This document shows positions 9,058-19,171 of a stretch of 64,000 bases of DNA, piece by piece. Position 1 is the stretch's first letter. The number at the start of each line of letters is the position of its first letter. This DNA is from Polynucleobacter rarus (GTDB lineage Bacteria > Pseudomonadota > Gammaproteobacteria > Burkholderiales > Burkholderiaceae): contig NZ_NTGB01000001.1 of NCBI RefSeq assembly GCF_003072505.1, forward strand, positions 942,820-1,006,819. The letters are read 5' to 3'. The notes beneath the pieces were generated by a model. That model searched no databases. It saw only the letters and a program-made list of their open reading frames with translations, and was not told the origin of the DNA. The position numbers and the translations under genes were made by a program.

Positions 9058-9738
9058 TTAAATTGGATTAAGTCCTTTTTCAATCAAGAAAGTTTGATTG
9101 CTGATGTTTGTCAGAAAATTGCAAAGATTTTCCAGGGTTTCAGTATGAGTTGAATCGATACCAATACCAGCAGTAAAGAGGGTGGTTTGGTTGATTTCCT
9201 CTGGAAGTGGTCCTACTAATTGCACTTGGGGTACTGCTTTAATTTCACTAATTAATTGGATAGCCATGTGAGCTTTACCCAACAGTATTTGTTCTGCGAC
9301 GAGACCTCCCTCAGGAATAATTGCTTTAGGCAAAATCTCATCTAATAAGTTTAAGCGCTCAACTAAATCTCTAAAATAAACTCCACTAGCGCCTTTACTT
9401 GTAAAAGTGATGGAAGGCGTATTTAAAATTGCTTGGATGAAGTTTGCAGTATTTTGTATATCTGGCTTAACTGCATCTGCTGCAATGGCCATACCAATAC
9501 TGGTTTTACAAAGATCTTTCAGACTTCCTTTTTTACAATAACCCGTATCAATTAATGTATTGATTCCTTCATGCGTTAATATCATTAAGTCCGCTGAATC
9601 ACCTTGATGAATTAAGTTAAGCAGATGATTTGTGGTACCAAATTCAACTGAGGCACTAACACCATGCATTTTCTCAAAATTGTCTAACAATGTCGGTAGT
9701 ATTGATTTAAAGGCTGTTGAGCAATATATTTTTATCAT
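9058..9738 (-). CDS. ModA-like substrate-binding domain protein lacking a signal peptide
   Basis: A 226-residue protein resembling the periplasmic binding-protein fold of ModA (molybdate-type). It opens directly with the first beta strand (MIKIYCSTAFKSILPTLL) and has the family's FGTTNHLL, ADLMIL and SKGASGVYFRDLVERL segments. No secretion signal or lipobox is present and no ABC permease or ATPase lies beside it. It overlaps the upstream IclR-type regulator by 4 nt (ATGA), so the two are co-expressed. It may be a cytoplasmic ligand sensor or an enzyme-like derivative; that role is an inference. Confidence 0.78.
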   Translation of the reverse strand: MIKIYCSTAFKSILPTLLDNFEKMHGVSASVEFGTTNHLLNLIHQGDSADLMILTHEGINTLIDTGYCKKGSLKDLCKTSIGMAIAADAVKPDIQNTANFIQAILNTPSITFTSKGASGVYFRDLVERLNLLDEILPKAIIPEGGLVAEQILLGKAHMAIQLISEIKAVPQVQLVGPLPEEINQTTLFTAGIGIDSTHTETLENLCNFLTNISNQTFLIEKGLNPI

Positions 9739-10526
9739 GACTTATCAGAATTTTTATCTTCACGTGGTTTAAATCCAATGCCTTTGGAGATCTGTAATGC
9801 CGTTTCTAGAAGTGGTTTATTCCATTCACGCTGTAGTCGATCTGTCGGGGCGCTCAGAGAAAGGCCAGCTACCATTTTGCCGCTATCATCATAAATGCCT
9901 GCCGCCATACAACTAACGCCAAGTTCTAACTCTTCATCATCGTTTGCAGAGCCATTCTTCAAGACCTCGGCTAGTTCTTTTTCTAATTGAGCAATTTGCG
10001 TAATACTGTTTCTTGTATGGCCAGCAAGCCCAGTTCTAGTAGCATAAGCACGTACTCTGGCGGTATCATCTTGCGCTAGAAAAAGTTTGCCAACGGAGGT
10101 TAAATGCAACGGAGCATGACCACCAATTGCACGCACCACTTGCATGCCAGAACGCTCACTGTAGGTACGGTCGATGTACACAATCTCATCACCTTGACGG
10201 ACAGATAAATTGACTGTTTGATTGGTTAATTTGTGCAATGCTCGCATTGGTAGCTGCGCAGCATCTCTAACAGACAAACGAGCTTTAACCAAAGTGCCAA
10301 GTTCAAGAAGGCGTAGTCCAAGTCGATAAGCGCCTCCCTCAGACCTGTCCACTAATCGACATGCAACCATGTCATTTAATATTCTATGGGCTGTAGAGGG
10401 GTGTAATCCAGTGGTTTCCGCAAGAGTTTTTAAGGAGCAGGGCTCATCAAAAATTTCTAAAACATCTAACAAGTTCATCATTCTTTCGATGACTTGGATT
10501 GCAGTCTTTCCGGTTGTCATTGTCAA
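9735..10526 (-). CDS. IclR-family transcriptional regulator
   Basis: 263 residues with an N-terminal winged helix-turn-helix (about 10-65, including CSLKTLAETTGLHPSTAHRILNDM) and a C-terminal IclR ligand-binding domain (about 80-250, with APLHLTSVGKLFLA and LELGVSCMAAGIYD). Members control catabolic operons in response to small organic acids. The partner gene directly downstream is a signal-less ModA-like protein. The regulon is not evident. ATG at 10526 or 10520 could both start the protein. Confidence 0.9.
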   Translation of the reverse strand: MTMTTGKTAIQVIERMMNLLDVLEIFDEPCSLKTLAETTGLHPSTAHRILNDMVACRLVDRSEGGAYRLGLRLLELGTLVKARLSVRDAAQLPMRALHKLTNQTVNLSVRQGDEIVYIDRTYSERSGMQVVRAIGGHAPLHLTSVGKLFLAQDDTARVRAYATRTGLAGHTRNSITQIAQLEKELAEVLKNGSANDDEELELGVSCMAAGIYDDSGKMVAGLSLSAPTDRLQREWNKPLLETALQISKGIGFKPREDKNSDKS

Positions 10527-10646
10527 ATTTTGCAGTTGGCATTAATCATTTTCTTATTGTAACTTTAATACAATTAATTGCACATCATGAAAGCCCAATT
10601 CACCATAAAAAAAGCGTAAATAAATAAAAAAATTATTCAGCCTTAC

Positions 10647-11678
10647 TTAGTCGAGATCCATTGCTGAAATACATTCTTGGATTAAATTAGGGCCGCGGTA
10701 GATTAAACCACTATAAAGTTGAACTACTTTAGCACCCACTAATTTCTTTTCGAGAGCATCTGTCCCAGTCATAATTCCACCCACACCAATAATGGGGATT
10801 TTCCCATTTAATAAATGGTTGAATTGCTTAATAATCTGATTTGAAAGATGGGCCAAGGGAGCACCTGATAGTCCACCAGCTTGATCCTTCTGTTTCTCTT
10901 GGGAAACTTGATCACGGGAAATGGTAGTGTTTGTTGCGATGATGGCATCAATTTGAAATTGCTCAATATATTGAGCAATGACTTCTACTTCTTCTAGTGT
11001 TAAATCTGGAGCTATTTTCAAAAAAATCGGTGTACGCTTACTGAATTGTTGGATCAACTTATCTCGTTCAATAGAAATTTGTTCGAGTAAGTGATACAAC
11101 TGATTATTCGATTGAAGTTGACGGAGATTTTTTGTATTAGGTGAGGAAATATTGATGGTGATATAGGAAGCAAAAGGATAAACAGATCTTAATCCAATCA
11201 GATAATCAGTATGAGCTTCTTCAATCGGAGTCGTCGCATTTTTTCCGATATTTAATCCGATAATGCCACCATCCTGATAGTAGGATGAAGCTTCAACCCT
11301 TTTGATACAGGCTTGAACTCCGTCGTTATTAAAACCCATACGATTGATAATGGCTTTTGAATTGCTAAGTCGAAACATTCTTGGCAGCGGATTACCAAAT
11401 TGAGGCAAGGGGGTCACCGTCCCGATTTCGAGAAACCCAAAACCTAGTGCCGCTAAGGCATCAATATATTTTCCGTCTTTATCAAGTCCTGCTGCAAGTC
11501 CAACTGGATTACCTAAAGTCAGTCCGCATAAATTTGTAGGAATATAACTGGATTTATTAATGAATGGATTTAAAAGTTGATGCCTATGTAAAAAGGACAA
11601 ACTCTCTAAACTGAGATGATGAGCGTTTTCAGGGTCAAAGCGAAATAAAGCCGGGCGAATTATTGAATATAAATCCAT
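10647..11678 (-). CDS. pyrD: Dihydroorotate dehydrogenase (quinone), class 2
   Basis: FMN enzyme of pyrimidine synthesis, membrane associated and quinone linked. The N-terminal amphipathic extension typical of class 2 (about 1-45, with DPENAHHLSLESL) precedes the barrel. FMN-site motifs GLAAGLDKDG, EIGTVTPLPQ and NRMGFNNDG are present, as is the catalytic-Ser segment NISSPNT. The length of 343 residues fits. It lies downstream of the NUDIX-aat-bpt run on the same strand with a 40-nt gap, probably in one operon. Confidence 0.95.
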   Translation of the reverse strand: MDLYSIIRPALFRFDPENAHHLSLESLSFLHRHQLLNPFINKSSYIPTNLCGLTLGNPVGLAAGLDKDGKYIDALAALGFGFLEIGTVTPLPQFGNPLPRMFRLSNSKAIINRMGFNNDGVQACIKRVEASSYYQDGGIIGLNIGKNATTPIEEAHTDYLIGLRSVYPFASYITINISSPNTKNLRQLQSNNQLYHLLEQISIERDKLIQQFSKRTPIFLKIAPDLTLEEVEVIAQYIEQFQIDAIIATNTTISRDQVSQEKQKDQAGGLSGAPLAHLSNQIIKQFNHLLNGKIPIIGVGGIMTGTDALEKKLVGAKVVQLYSGLIYRGPNLIQECISAMDLD

Positions 11679-11718
11679 AGGGAACAGTTTAATAGATTTT
11701 TTCCGCGTGTCATAAAAA

Positions 11719-12471
11719 TTAGGTATCAGTATTTCTTAATGTTGACCATTTACCATCAACCAAACCTTCAAGGGGTTGATATTGTAATTTATAGGACATT
11801 TTTCGACTCTGTTCGATGTAGTACCCTAGGTAGACATAAGGTAGTTGTATTTCTTTAGCGTATTGAATTTGCCAAAGAATTCCATAGGTACCAAAACTGG
11901 CCCGTTCAACCGAGGGATCAAAAAAAGTATAGACGGAAGAGATGCCATCTTTCACCTGGTCAATGACACTCACCATCCTAAGTGTAGGGCCTTCTCTAAA
12001 TTCAACTAAGTAGGATTCTATATGAGACTGGATAATGAATTGCCGGTATTGCTCTTCGTCGTCAGCGATATTATTGGCGCTTGTCGGCTTATCCTCAACA
12101 GTATGACGAGATGCTAAATAGTGTTGATAAAGTTCAAAGTGTTCCATTACAAATTGCAATGGTATGATTCGTGCGGTAAGTCCTTGGTGCTTTTTAAAGG
12201 CCCGTTTTTGGCTCCTTGTTGGCTGAAAATCATACGCCTTCACCCGTGAAGCAATACACGCTTTGCAGTTGTCACAATAAGGTCGATAGGTAAAGTGTCC
12301 ACTTCTACGAAATCCTGCCAAGATGAGGTTGTCATATACCTCTGTTGTGATGAATTGAGTCGGCGTCACAACCTGCGAGCGAGCTTCTATGTTCGGTAAA
12401 TAGCTACACTCATATGGCGATGTTGCATAAAACTGCAAGGATTTGATTGGGAAGTCATGAAGATTAGCCAT
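11719..12471 (-). CDS. bpt: Aspartate/glutamate leucyltransferase (Bpt, N-degron pathway)
   Basis: Transfers Leu from Leu-tRNA to proteins with N-terminal Asp or Glu, tagging them for ClpS/ClpAP. Family motifs are LQFYATSPYECSYLP near the N-terminus, GFRRSGHFTYRPYCDNCKAC and YVYLGYYIEQSRKMSYK. The start is taken as ATG 12471, which gives a family-like N-terminus (MANLHDFP); a TTG at 12486 would add 5 residues. The gap to the upstream aat gene is short (18 nt). Having both N-end transferases adjacent is a known arrangement in Gram-negative bacteria. Confidence 0.93.
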   Translation of the reverse strand: MANLHDFPIKSLQFYATSPYECSYLPNIEARSQVVTPTQFITTEVYDNLILAGFRRSGHFTYRPYCDNCKACIASRVKAYDFQPTRSQKRAFKKHQGLTARIIPLQFVMEHFELYQHYLASRHTVEDKPTSANNIADDEEQYRQFIIQSHIESYLVEFREGPTLRMVSVIDQVKDGISSVYTFFDPSVERASFGTYGILWQIQYAKEIQLPYVYLGYYIEQSRKMSYKLQYQPLEGLVDGKWSTLRNTDT

Positions 12472-12489
12472 AGATAATTTTAGCAAGAA

Positions 12490-13221
12490 TTAAAGCCAAT
12501 ATGCCAATACTTCTTTATTAAAAAACCAATTTGGGGATGGCTCTATGGTTAACTTTTCGATGGCATTGAGAAAGGATGTCTTATCCATCAGTTGCGCACC
12601 AAGTGATTTTAAATGGGGTGTTTCTTGCTGGCAATCAATCAAGGCAATACCGCTTTGGATCGCGATTGCACAAAGAGCAGCTAAAGCAAGTTTTGAGGCG
12701 TCGGCAGTTTTCATAAACATCGATTCACCATAAAACATTCTGCCCAAATTGATACCGTAGAGACCACCGACTAACTCATTTTGGTACCAAGTCTCAATGC
12801 TATGTGCAATTCCTTGATGAAATAACTCGATATAATTTTCTTGGATTTCCGGTGTAATCCAAGTACCGTTTTGGCCTTGTCTAGGGCTATTCGCACAAGA
12901 TTGGATCACCGTTTCAAAGGAATGATCAATTTTGATTTCCCAATCTGGATTGACTAGTACTTGCTGAATCTTTTTTTTAAAACTACGCCGAATAATCATG
13001 TCCCTAGGGCGTAGTGTCATTCTTGGTGAAGTAAACCACCACAGAATTGGTTGGTTCTCACTAGGCCAAGGGAATATCCCTTTTTGGTAAGCTTCGATGA
13101 GCCGTTTGGGGTCGATTGAGTCGCTGATTGCGATCAAGCCATCAGGGAATTTTGGATCTTGTTCAAATAACCTTGGAAGTGGTAGGGGATCGTTCGGATT
13201 TAAATACGTTGGATAACTCAT
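12490..13221 (-). CDS. aat: Leucyl/phenylalanyl-tRNA--protein transferase
   Basis: Adds Leu or Phe to N-terminal Lys/Arg of proteins, creating N-degrons. Signature segments are FPWPSENQPILWWFTSPRM, GGLYGINLGRMFYGESMF and LIDCQQETPHLKSLGA. The length of 243 residues is normal. The start codon directly follows the NUDIX stop codon (13222), so the genes are translationally coupled. Together with bpt it completes the substrate-modifying half of the bacterial N-end rule. Confidence 0.95.
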   Translation of the reverse strand: MSYPTYLNPNDPLPLPRLFEQDPKFPDGLIAISDSIDPKRLIEAYQKGIFPWPSENQPILWWFTSPRMTLRPRDMIIRRSFKKKIQQVLVNPDWEIKIDHSFETVIQSCANSPRQGQNGTWITPEIQENYIELFHQGIAHSIETWYQNELVGGLYGINLGRMFYGESMFMKTADASKLALAALCAIAIQSGIALIDCQQETPHLKSLGAQLMDKTSFLNAIEKLTIEPSPNWFFNKEVLAYWL

Positions 13222-13788
13222 TCATTCAACGCGAAGTACCGGTTTTAAATCAATTTGATGGGTTGGCATGCTTTCTGAAAAGGAGATTTTACCGGCTTTT
13301 CTATCAGCAAAAAACCATTGCAAAGTTGTTCTTACGGTCAAAAATGCGATTTCATCCCACGGAATACTTGCTTCATCAAAGAGGGCGACCTCTAGACTCT
13401 CAGATGTCACTGGACTAAATACTGGGCTCGTCATTTGTGCTAAATAAAACCAGTGTACTTGCCCAATATGTGCCACATTGAGGATGGAAAATAGTGGACC
13501 TATTTCTATTTGCGCATCGGCTTCCTCAATCGTTTCACGCTGCGCACCTTCGGCGGTGGTTTCGTCGAGTTCTAAAAAACCAGCAGGTAAAGTCCATAAA
13601 CCCTTACGTGGTTCAATGGCGCGTCGACAGAGTAAGATTTTTTCACCCAAAATAGGGATTGTTCCAACAACGTTTTTAGGGTTTTGATAGTGAATTTCAC
13701 CACAGGAGTTACAGATAAAACGTGGTCGATTATCATCCTGTGGAATTTTAAATTCAACATGCTTACCGCAAAGGGAACAGTATTTCAT
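13222..13788 (-). CDS. NUDIX hydrolase with N-terminal zinc ribbon
   Basis: 188 residues. An N-terminal zinc ribbon has two Cys pairs (CSLC and CNSC), and a NUDIX domain follows. The NUDIX box begins GFLELDE and carries RETIEEAD; the usual final Gly position of REUXEEXGU is Asp here. NudC-like and ADP-ribose-type members share the zinc ribbon, but the substrate cannot be assigned. It is the first gene of the run with aat, bpt and possibly pyrD. Confidence 0.88.
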   Translation of the reverse strand: MKYCSLCGKHVEFKIPQDDNRPRFICNSCGEIHYQNPKNVVGTIPILGEKILLCRRAIEPRKGLWTLPAGFLELDETTAEGAQRETIEEADAQIEIGPLFSILNVAHIGQVHWFYLAQMTSPVFSPVTSESLEVALFDEASIPWDEIAFLTVRTTLQWFFADRKAGKISFSESMPTHQIDLKPVLRVE

Positions 13789-13796
13789 GGGCTAAA

Positions 13797-14411
13797 TTAT
13801 TTGATGACTTTGGCAGATTCAATCACAATCGCTGAAACGGGTACGTCAGACATCCGAGTTGGCATGTGTACATTGGTGTCAACAAATTTAATATTGTCGA
13901 TTACCTCCATCCCAGCAATCACACGTCCAAAGACGGTATAGCCATAGCCATCACGACCTGGATAATCGAGCATCGCATTATCTTTTACGTTGACAAAAAA
14001 TTGTGCAGTAGCAGAGTTCGGATCGTTGGTCCGAGCCATTGCAATCGAATACTTGGTATTTTTGAGGCCATTATTGGATTCAATCGGAATCGGTGCGCGC
14101 GTTGGTTTTTGCATTAGATCCTTAGTAAAACCACCACCTTGGACCATAAAACCGTTAATGACGCGGTGAAAAATAGTACCAGTGTAAAAACCACTGTTCA
14201 CATAAGCTAAGAAGTTGGCAACGGTTTTAGGCGCTTTTTCAGGTTCTAGTTCTACTGTAAATTGTCCCATGTTCGTCGTAAAGATTACTTGCGGTAATGG
14301 CTTAACACTTTGCGCCTGCGCTACAAAGCTGATGCTCAAGGCGAGAACTGTACTAAGACTTATTCTCGTGAGTTGTTTGAAGAATGCTCTGGTCATTAAA
14401 GAAAATGGCAT
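13797..14411 (-). CDS. ppiA: Periplasmic cyclophilin-type peptidyl-prolyl isomerase
   Basis: Signal peptide (about 1-33, ending AQAQ) followed by a cyclophilin domain. Catalytic-core motifs FHRVINGFMVQGGG and SATAQFFVNV are present, including the Arg, Gln and Phe of the active site. The short bacterial form (204 residues) lacks eukaryotic insertions. ATG 14411 is used, and ATG 14396 (MTRAFF) is an alternative. It lies between umuC and the NUDIX gene on the same strand. Confidence 0.9.
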   Translation of the reverse strand: MPFSLMTRAFFKQLTRISLSTVLALSISFVAQAQSVKPLPQVIFTTNMGQFTVELEPEKAPKTVANFLAYVNSGFYTGTIFHRVINGFMVQGGGFTKDLMQKPTRAPIPIESNNGLKNTKYSIAMARTNDPNSATAQFFVNVKDNAMLDYPGRDGYGYTVFGRVIAGMEVIDNIKFVDTNVHMPTRMSDVPVSAIVIESAKVIK

Positions 14412-14538
14412 GTTACATACGTCCTATCAAGAATCATTTAAAGAAATCGTTTGGTTTACTTGTGTACCACCAAACTCATTTGATTTTAGCGGTTTTCAAA
14501 CAATACTGAATAGTATAGATGGAGTTGGCTTTGAGAGC

Positions 14539-15852
14539 TTAAGATGCGCGTGCAATGGGAATCTCTTGCCAGCAGGTGGTGAATCGTTTACTTTTATGAT
14601 TGGCTCGCATTCGCCAATGTTGATTATTCCCCGCGTTGCTGCCAGTCCCTGCAATCGCAACGGTATTGGCGCCAAAACGTTGATTGAGTAAATCCATCGT
14701 TTGCATTACCTGATGGGATTTTGTTTCATCAATTTGCGTAAATAAGTCATTTTGATGGTGTTCAGCATCTCTAAAATCAGACAGAATGACCCCCACTTTT
14801 TTATAGGCAAAATCTACTCGGTAAATCTGATGTAAGCCAAATAATGCGGCTTTGATGAGACGTCGACTATCCGCACTAGCAATCGAGAGTGGGATAGTGA
14901 TTTGGTTACGATATTGTGGCTCTTGGGGTTTGAACGGATTGGTATGAATGAAGACAGTCACGTAATGACAAACACTCTTTTGTAGGCGCAGCTTCTCAGC
15001 GGCACGACTCACGTAACTAGCAGTCGCTTCTTCTAAATGGTAGAGCTCACGTACTGGCTTGCCAAAACTTTTACTGGAGATAATTTGTTGTTTCCGTTCA
15101 GAATCTGCGATATCTGCCATCGCAATGCACGAGATCCCCTTTAACTCGTTGACCGTTCTAGCCATTACTACCGAGAACCTACGTCGAATGGTTTCGCTAT
15201 CAGCTTGTTGTAAATCATAGACTGTCTGAATCCCCATCTTTTCTAGATGTGCTCCAATTTTTCTACCTACGCCCCATACTTCTCCCACAGCGATTTGTTG
15301 GAGCCAATAGGTTTGCTCAGTCGGAGTTAAGCTAGCCCAAGCAAAAACACCTTCAAATTGCTGATTTTTTTTCGCGATATGGTTTGCTAATTTCGCTAAT
15401 GTTTTGGAGGGACCAATACCAACGCAAGTTGGTAATCCTAAGTATTGTTGAATACGTGCCCGCATTTTTTTACCGTAAGGAATCTGTTCTTGTACTGAGA
15501 TGACATCTGATAAGTTTAAGAAGCATTCATCAATCGAATAAATCTCTTGCTCAGGTGAAAATTCAGCTAAAGTCGCCATCATTCTGGCGCTCATATCCCC
15601 ATATAAGGTGTAATTTGAACTCAGCCATTGCAATTGGTGCTTCGTCATCAAATGCTTTACTTTAAAAAGTGGCACACCCATGCCAATTCCGAGGTTCTTT
15701 GCTTCTTGACTCCGAGAGACAATGCAGCCATCGTTGTTAGACAGAATGACTAAGGATTTTTTTTCTAAACTTGGATTAAATACACGCTCACAAGAGACAT
15801 AGAAATTATTACCATCAATTAGCGCAATCGCTTTTTCTGTCGGCAATAGCAT
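14539..15852 (-). CDS. umuC: Y-family DNA polymerase V catalytic subunit
   Basis: Error-prone translesion polymerase subunit. The palm motif [16 protein letters not shown] carries the first catalytic Asp, and [10 protein letters not shown] the second Asp-Glu pair. An HhH/thumb region follows ([20 protein letters not shown]), with the little-finger domain after about residue 240 and a UmuC-type C-terminal tail. The length of 437 residues is normal. It follows umuD by 9 nt under a single LexA-controlled promoter. Confidence 0.95.
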   Translation of the reverse strand: MLLPTEKAIALIDGNNFYVSCERVFNPSLEKKSLVILSNNDGCIVSRSQEAKNLGIGMGVPLFKVKHLMTKHQLQWLSSNYTLYGDMSARMMATLAEFSPEQEIYSIDECFLNLSDVISVQEQIPYGKKMRARIQQYLGLPTCVGIGPSKTLAKLANHIAKKNQQFEGVFAWASLTPTEQTYWLQQIAVGEVWGVGRKIGAHLEKMGIQTVYDLQQADSETIRRRFSVVMARTVNELKGISCIAMADIADSERKQQIISSKSFGKPVRELYHLEEATASYVSRAAEKLRLQKSVCHYVTVFIHTNPFKPQEPQYRNQITIPLSIASADSRRLIKAALFGLHQIYRVDFAYKKVGVILSDFRDAEHHQNDLFTQIDETKSHQVMQTMDLLNQRFGANTVAIAGTGSNAGNNQHWRMRANHKSKRFTTCWQEIPIARAS

Positions 15853-15861
15853 GATGGATAA

Positions 15862-16266
15862 TTAAGGCTTGTGTACCACATGTGAGACAACCCCCCAAAC
15901 TTCCAGCTCTTGACCGTCTCTGAGTTCTATTGGAGGATAGGCTGGGTTTTCAGCTTTTAACCAGGTCACCCCAGCACGTCGTTGTAAACGTTTGACAGTA
16001 AACTCACCATCGACGACTGCGACGACGACATTGCCTGATTTGGCCTGAACGGATCGATCAACAATGAGTAAATCGCCATCAAAAATACCAGCACCTTGCA
16101 TGGAATCACCTTGCACACGTAGAAAAAACGTAGCTTCAGAGTGCATGCCAAGATACTGATTGAGGTCTAGACGTTGGTCAATGTAATCACTCGCAGGCGA
16201 AGGAAATCCTGCAGAAATAGAGTGGCTAAAAAGAGGGTAGAGTTCGGATTTGAGAGTTTTTGGCAT
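15862..16266 (-). CDS. umuD: UmuD, autocleaving polymerase V accessory subunit
   Basis: LexA-fold S24 peptidase of 134 residues. The cleavage site is Ala19-Gly20, the nucleophile Ser55 (GDSMQ) and the general base Lys92 (FTVKRL). The Ser-Lys spacing of 37 and the cleavage-to-Ser offset equal those of E. coli UmuD (24/25, 60, 97). The start codon abuts the inverted repeat of the LexA box, leaving no space for a Shine-Dalgarno, so the mRNA leader must be very short. It forms an operon with umuC. Confidence 0.95.
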   Translation of the reverse strand: MPKTLKSELYPLFSHSISAGFPSPASDYIDQRLDLNQYLGMHSEATFFLRVQGDSMQGAGIFDGDLLIVDRSVQAKSGNVVVAVVDGEFTVKRLQRRAGVTWLKAENPAYPPIELRDGQELEVWGVVSHVVHKP

Positions 16267-16298
16267 GGCATATACTGTTTATTTATACAGTATATGCC
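16267..16298 (-). promoter_or_regulatory. LexA (SOS) box in a 32-bp palindrome upstream of umuDC
   Basis: Perfect 12-bp arms (GGCATATACTGT and ACAGTATATGCC) flank an 8-bp centre. The core CTGT-N8-ACAG at 16275-16290 is the canonical gamma/beta-proteobacterial LexA operator, extended by TA on both sides. It ends at the base before the umuD ATG. A TATAAA-like -10 lies inside the operator on the minus strand, which would let LexA occlude polymerase directly. Confidence 0.93.
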
Positions 16299-16351
16299 AA
16301 ATTTTATGAAATTACATCAACTACTATAAACAACAACATCGAATAATCGAA

Positions 16352-18937
16352 TTATTCTGTAACCGTATCAGCTAAGTCCTTGAATTCACTGATTTGATCA
16401 AAATTCATATAGCGATAAATCTCTGCAGATTGACTAATCAAAATATGATGTTTTTCGAGGTATTCAGCAGTCGTTGGAATTCTACCGAGTAAAGCGCAGA
16501 CGGCCGCAAGTTCAGCAGATGCTAAGTACACCTGTGTATCTAAACCTAAACGATTTGGGAAGTTACGTGTAGAGGTTGAGACAGCAGTCGATCCTTTACG
16601 GATTTGTGCTTGGTTACCCATACAGAGTGAACAGCCAGGCATTTCCATCCGAGCACCTGTTTTACCAAAAGTGCTGTAGTAGCCTTCTTCTGTCAGAATC
16701 ATCGCATCCATCTTCGTTGGCGGAGCAATCCACAAACGTGTTGGTAAGTCATCACGACCTTCAAGAATTTTGCTAGCAGCGCGGAAGTGACCGATATTGG
16801 TCATACAAGAACCAATAAAGACTTCATCAATTTTGTTACCGGCAACTTCGGACAAGAACTTCACATCATCTGGGTCATTCGGGCAAGCAAGAATCGGTTC
16901 TTTGATATCGTTCAAATCGATCTCAATCACTGCGGCGTACTCTGCATTCGGATCGGCTTTGAGGAGTTGTGGATCTGCCATCCATTTTTCCATTGCTTTA
17001 ATTCTGCGACCTAAAGTACGTGCATCTTCATAGCCATTAGCAATCATCCACTTCATGAGCGTAACATTGGAGCGCATATATTCAATGATTGGCCCTTTGT
17101 CGAGTTGGACTACACAACCACCAGCAGAACGCTCAGCTGATGAATCAGACAGTTCAAACGCTTGTTCTACTTTGAGGTCTGGTAAACCTTCGATTTCGAG
17201 AATACGACCTGAGAAAATATTCTTCTTGCCTTTTTTCTCAACAGTTAATAAGCCTGCTTTAATCGCATACATAGGAATGGCATTGACTAAATCACGTAAA
17301 GTGACACCAGGCTGCATCGTTCCTTTAAAGCGTACTAAAACAGATTCAGGCATGTCGAGGGGCATCACACCAGTCGCAGCAGCAAAAGCCACTAAACCAG
17401 AACCCGCTGGGAAAGAAATACCAATTGGGAAGCGTGTATGACTATCGCCACCAGTACCAACTGTGTCGGGGAGTAGTAAACGGTTGAGCCAACTGTGAAT
17501 AATACCGTCACCTGGACGCAAGGAAACACCGCCACGATTTGTCATGAAGGTTGGTAATTCACGGTGTGTTTTGATATCCACGAGCTTTGGATAAGCCGCT
17601 GTGTGGCAGAAAGACTGCATTACTAAATCAGCAGAGAAACCTAAACAAGCTAAATCTTTTAATTCATCCCGTGTCATTGGTCCTGTTGTATCTTGTGAAC
17701 CAACCGTAGTCATATGTGGTTCGCAATAGGAGTTAGGCAGTACGCCTTGACCTTCTGGTAATCCACACGCACGACCAACAATCTTTTGGGCCAATGTGAA
17801 GCCTTTGTCATCACCGGCAGGTACATGAGGTAAACGGAAAACAGTAGATGCTGGTAGACCCAAGGCATTACGTGCTTTCATGGTTAAACCACGACCAACG
17901 ATGAGGGGAATACGACCACCGGCACGTACTTCGTCAAAAATCACATCAGACTTGAGCGCAAAGCTAGCGATTTCTTGGCCATTTTTAAAGGCTTTACCTT
18001 CATAAGGGCGCAATTCAATTTCATCGCCCATTTCCATTTGGCTAACATCCATCTCAACAGGTAATGCACCAGCATCTTCCATTGTATTGAAGAAAATCGG
18101 TGCAATCTTATTGCCGATACAAACGCCACCAAAGCGTTTATTCGGTACAAATGGAATATCTTGGCCTGTGTACCAAAGTACAGAGTTTGTGGCTGATTTA
18201 CGTGAAGATCCGGTACCAACTACGTCGCCAACGTAAGCGATCAAATTACCTTTTTTCTTTAGCTCTTCAATCAGCTTCAAGGGTCCTTTCATGCCGGGTT
18301 CATCTGGTGTAATACCTGGACGAGCATTTTTTAACATCGCTACTGCATGTAGTGGAATATCCGGACGGCTCCAAGCATCTGGGGCTGGAGATAAATCATC
18401 CGTGTTTGTTTCACCTGAAACTTTAAACACTGTAATTTTCATACTGGCTGGTAGTTCTGGACGGTTTGTAAACCATTCAGCATCCGCCCAACTTTGCATT
18501 ACATCTTTGGCATTGGCATTGCCTTTTTCTGCTAATTCCTGAACATCATGGAAATAGTCAAACATCAGAAGTGTTGATTTGAGTGCCTTTGCAGCCGTTT
18601 CGCCACACTCTGTATCCGCTAATAAATCAATCAAAGGCTTAATGTTGTAGCCACCTAACATCGTGCCAAGTAATTCAGTCGCTTTTACTTTACTCACTAA
18701 AGGTGAAACAACTTCACCATGAGACACCTTGGCTAAAAACTCAGCTTTAATTTTAGCCGCATCGTCTACACCTGCGGGAATACGGAAGGTTAGTAAATCA
18801 ACTAAGCTTGTGTCTTCACCGGCGGGTGGATTTTTGAGCAATTCAACGAGTTGAGTCGTTTGGGCAACAGATAAAGGTAGCGGTGGAATACCCAATGCAG
18901 CACGTTCTGCAACATGGGCGCGGTAAGCTTCTAACAT
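16352..18937 (-). CDS. acnB: Bifunctional aconitate hydratase 2 / 2-methylisocitrate dehydratase
   Basis: TCA-cycle aconitase of the AcnB type: the N-terminal HEAT-like domain and the swivel domain precede the three core domains. Fe-S ligand Cys residues are visible in [13 protein letters not shown] and [10 protein letters not shown]. The product is 861 residues, normal for AcnB. ATG 18937 is chosen because AGGAGA lies 6 nt upstream; TTG 18940 is too close. In known AcnB the apo form binds mRNA; nothing here tests that. It is transcribed toward umuDC with no clear terminator between; a short AT-only hairpin (16341-16357) overlaps the stop. Confidence 0.96.
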   Translation of the reverse strand: MLEAYRAHVAERAALGIPPLPLSVAQTTQLVELLKNPPAGEDTSLVDLLTFRIPAGVDDAAKIKAEFLAKVSHGEVVSPLVSKVKATELLGTMLGGYNIKPLIDLLADTECGETAAKALKSTLLMFDYFHDVQELAEKGNANAKDVMQSWADAEWFTNRPELPASMKITVFKVSGETNTDDLSPAPDAWSRPDIPLHAVAMLKNARPGITPDEPGMKGPLKLIEELKKKGNLIAYVGDVVGTGSSRKSATNSVLWYTGQDIPFVPNKRFGGVCIGNKIAPIFFNTMEDAGALPVEMDVSQMEMGDEIELRPYEGKAFKNGQEIASFALKSDVIFDEVRAGGRIPLIVGRGLTMKARNALGLPASTVFRLPHVPAGDDKGFTLAQKIVGRACGLPEGQGVLPNSYCEPHMTTVGSQDTTGPMTRDELKDLACLGFSADLVMQSFCHTAAYPKLVDIKTHRELPTFMTNRGGVSLRPGDGIIHSWLNRLLLPDTVGTGGDSHTRFPIGISFPAGSGLVAFAAATGVMPLDMPESVLVRFKGTMQPGVTLRDLVNAIPMYAIKAGLLTVEKKGKKNIFSGRILEIEGLPDLKVEQAFELSDSSAERSAGGCVVQLDKGPIIEYMRSNVTLMKWMIANGYEDARTLGRRIKAMEKWMADPQLLKADPNAEYAAVIEIDLNDIKEPILACPNDPDDVKFLSEVAGNKIDEVFIGSCMTNIGHFRAASKILEGRDDLPTRLWIAPPTKMDAMILTEEGYYSTFGKTGARMEMPGCSLCMGNQAQIRKGSTAVSTSTRNFPNRLGLDTQVYLASAELAAVCALLGRIPTTAEYLEKHHILISQSAEIYRYMNFDQISEFKDLADTVTE

Positions 18938-19171
18938 CAATTTCTCCTGGAAAAGTTACAACGAAAATTTATTTCTTCTAATATTTTAAATCTTCTCATT
19001 GAGATACTAAAAATCTCAAAATCATGATTAGTAACTATATTGTAAGCCTAGTCTAATAATTTAATTCAAGAAAAACCTACTGATATCGGTGCATAAACTT
19101 ATTTCACTCGTTCGACATCATCACTAACATGTCACAATCTACTTTCATACTAAGAATTTTGGGAGAAAACG

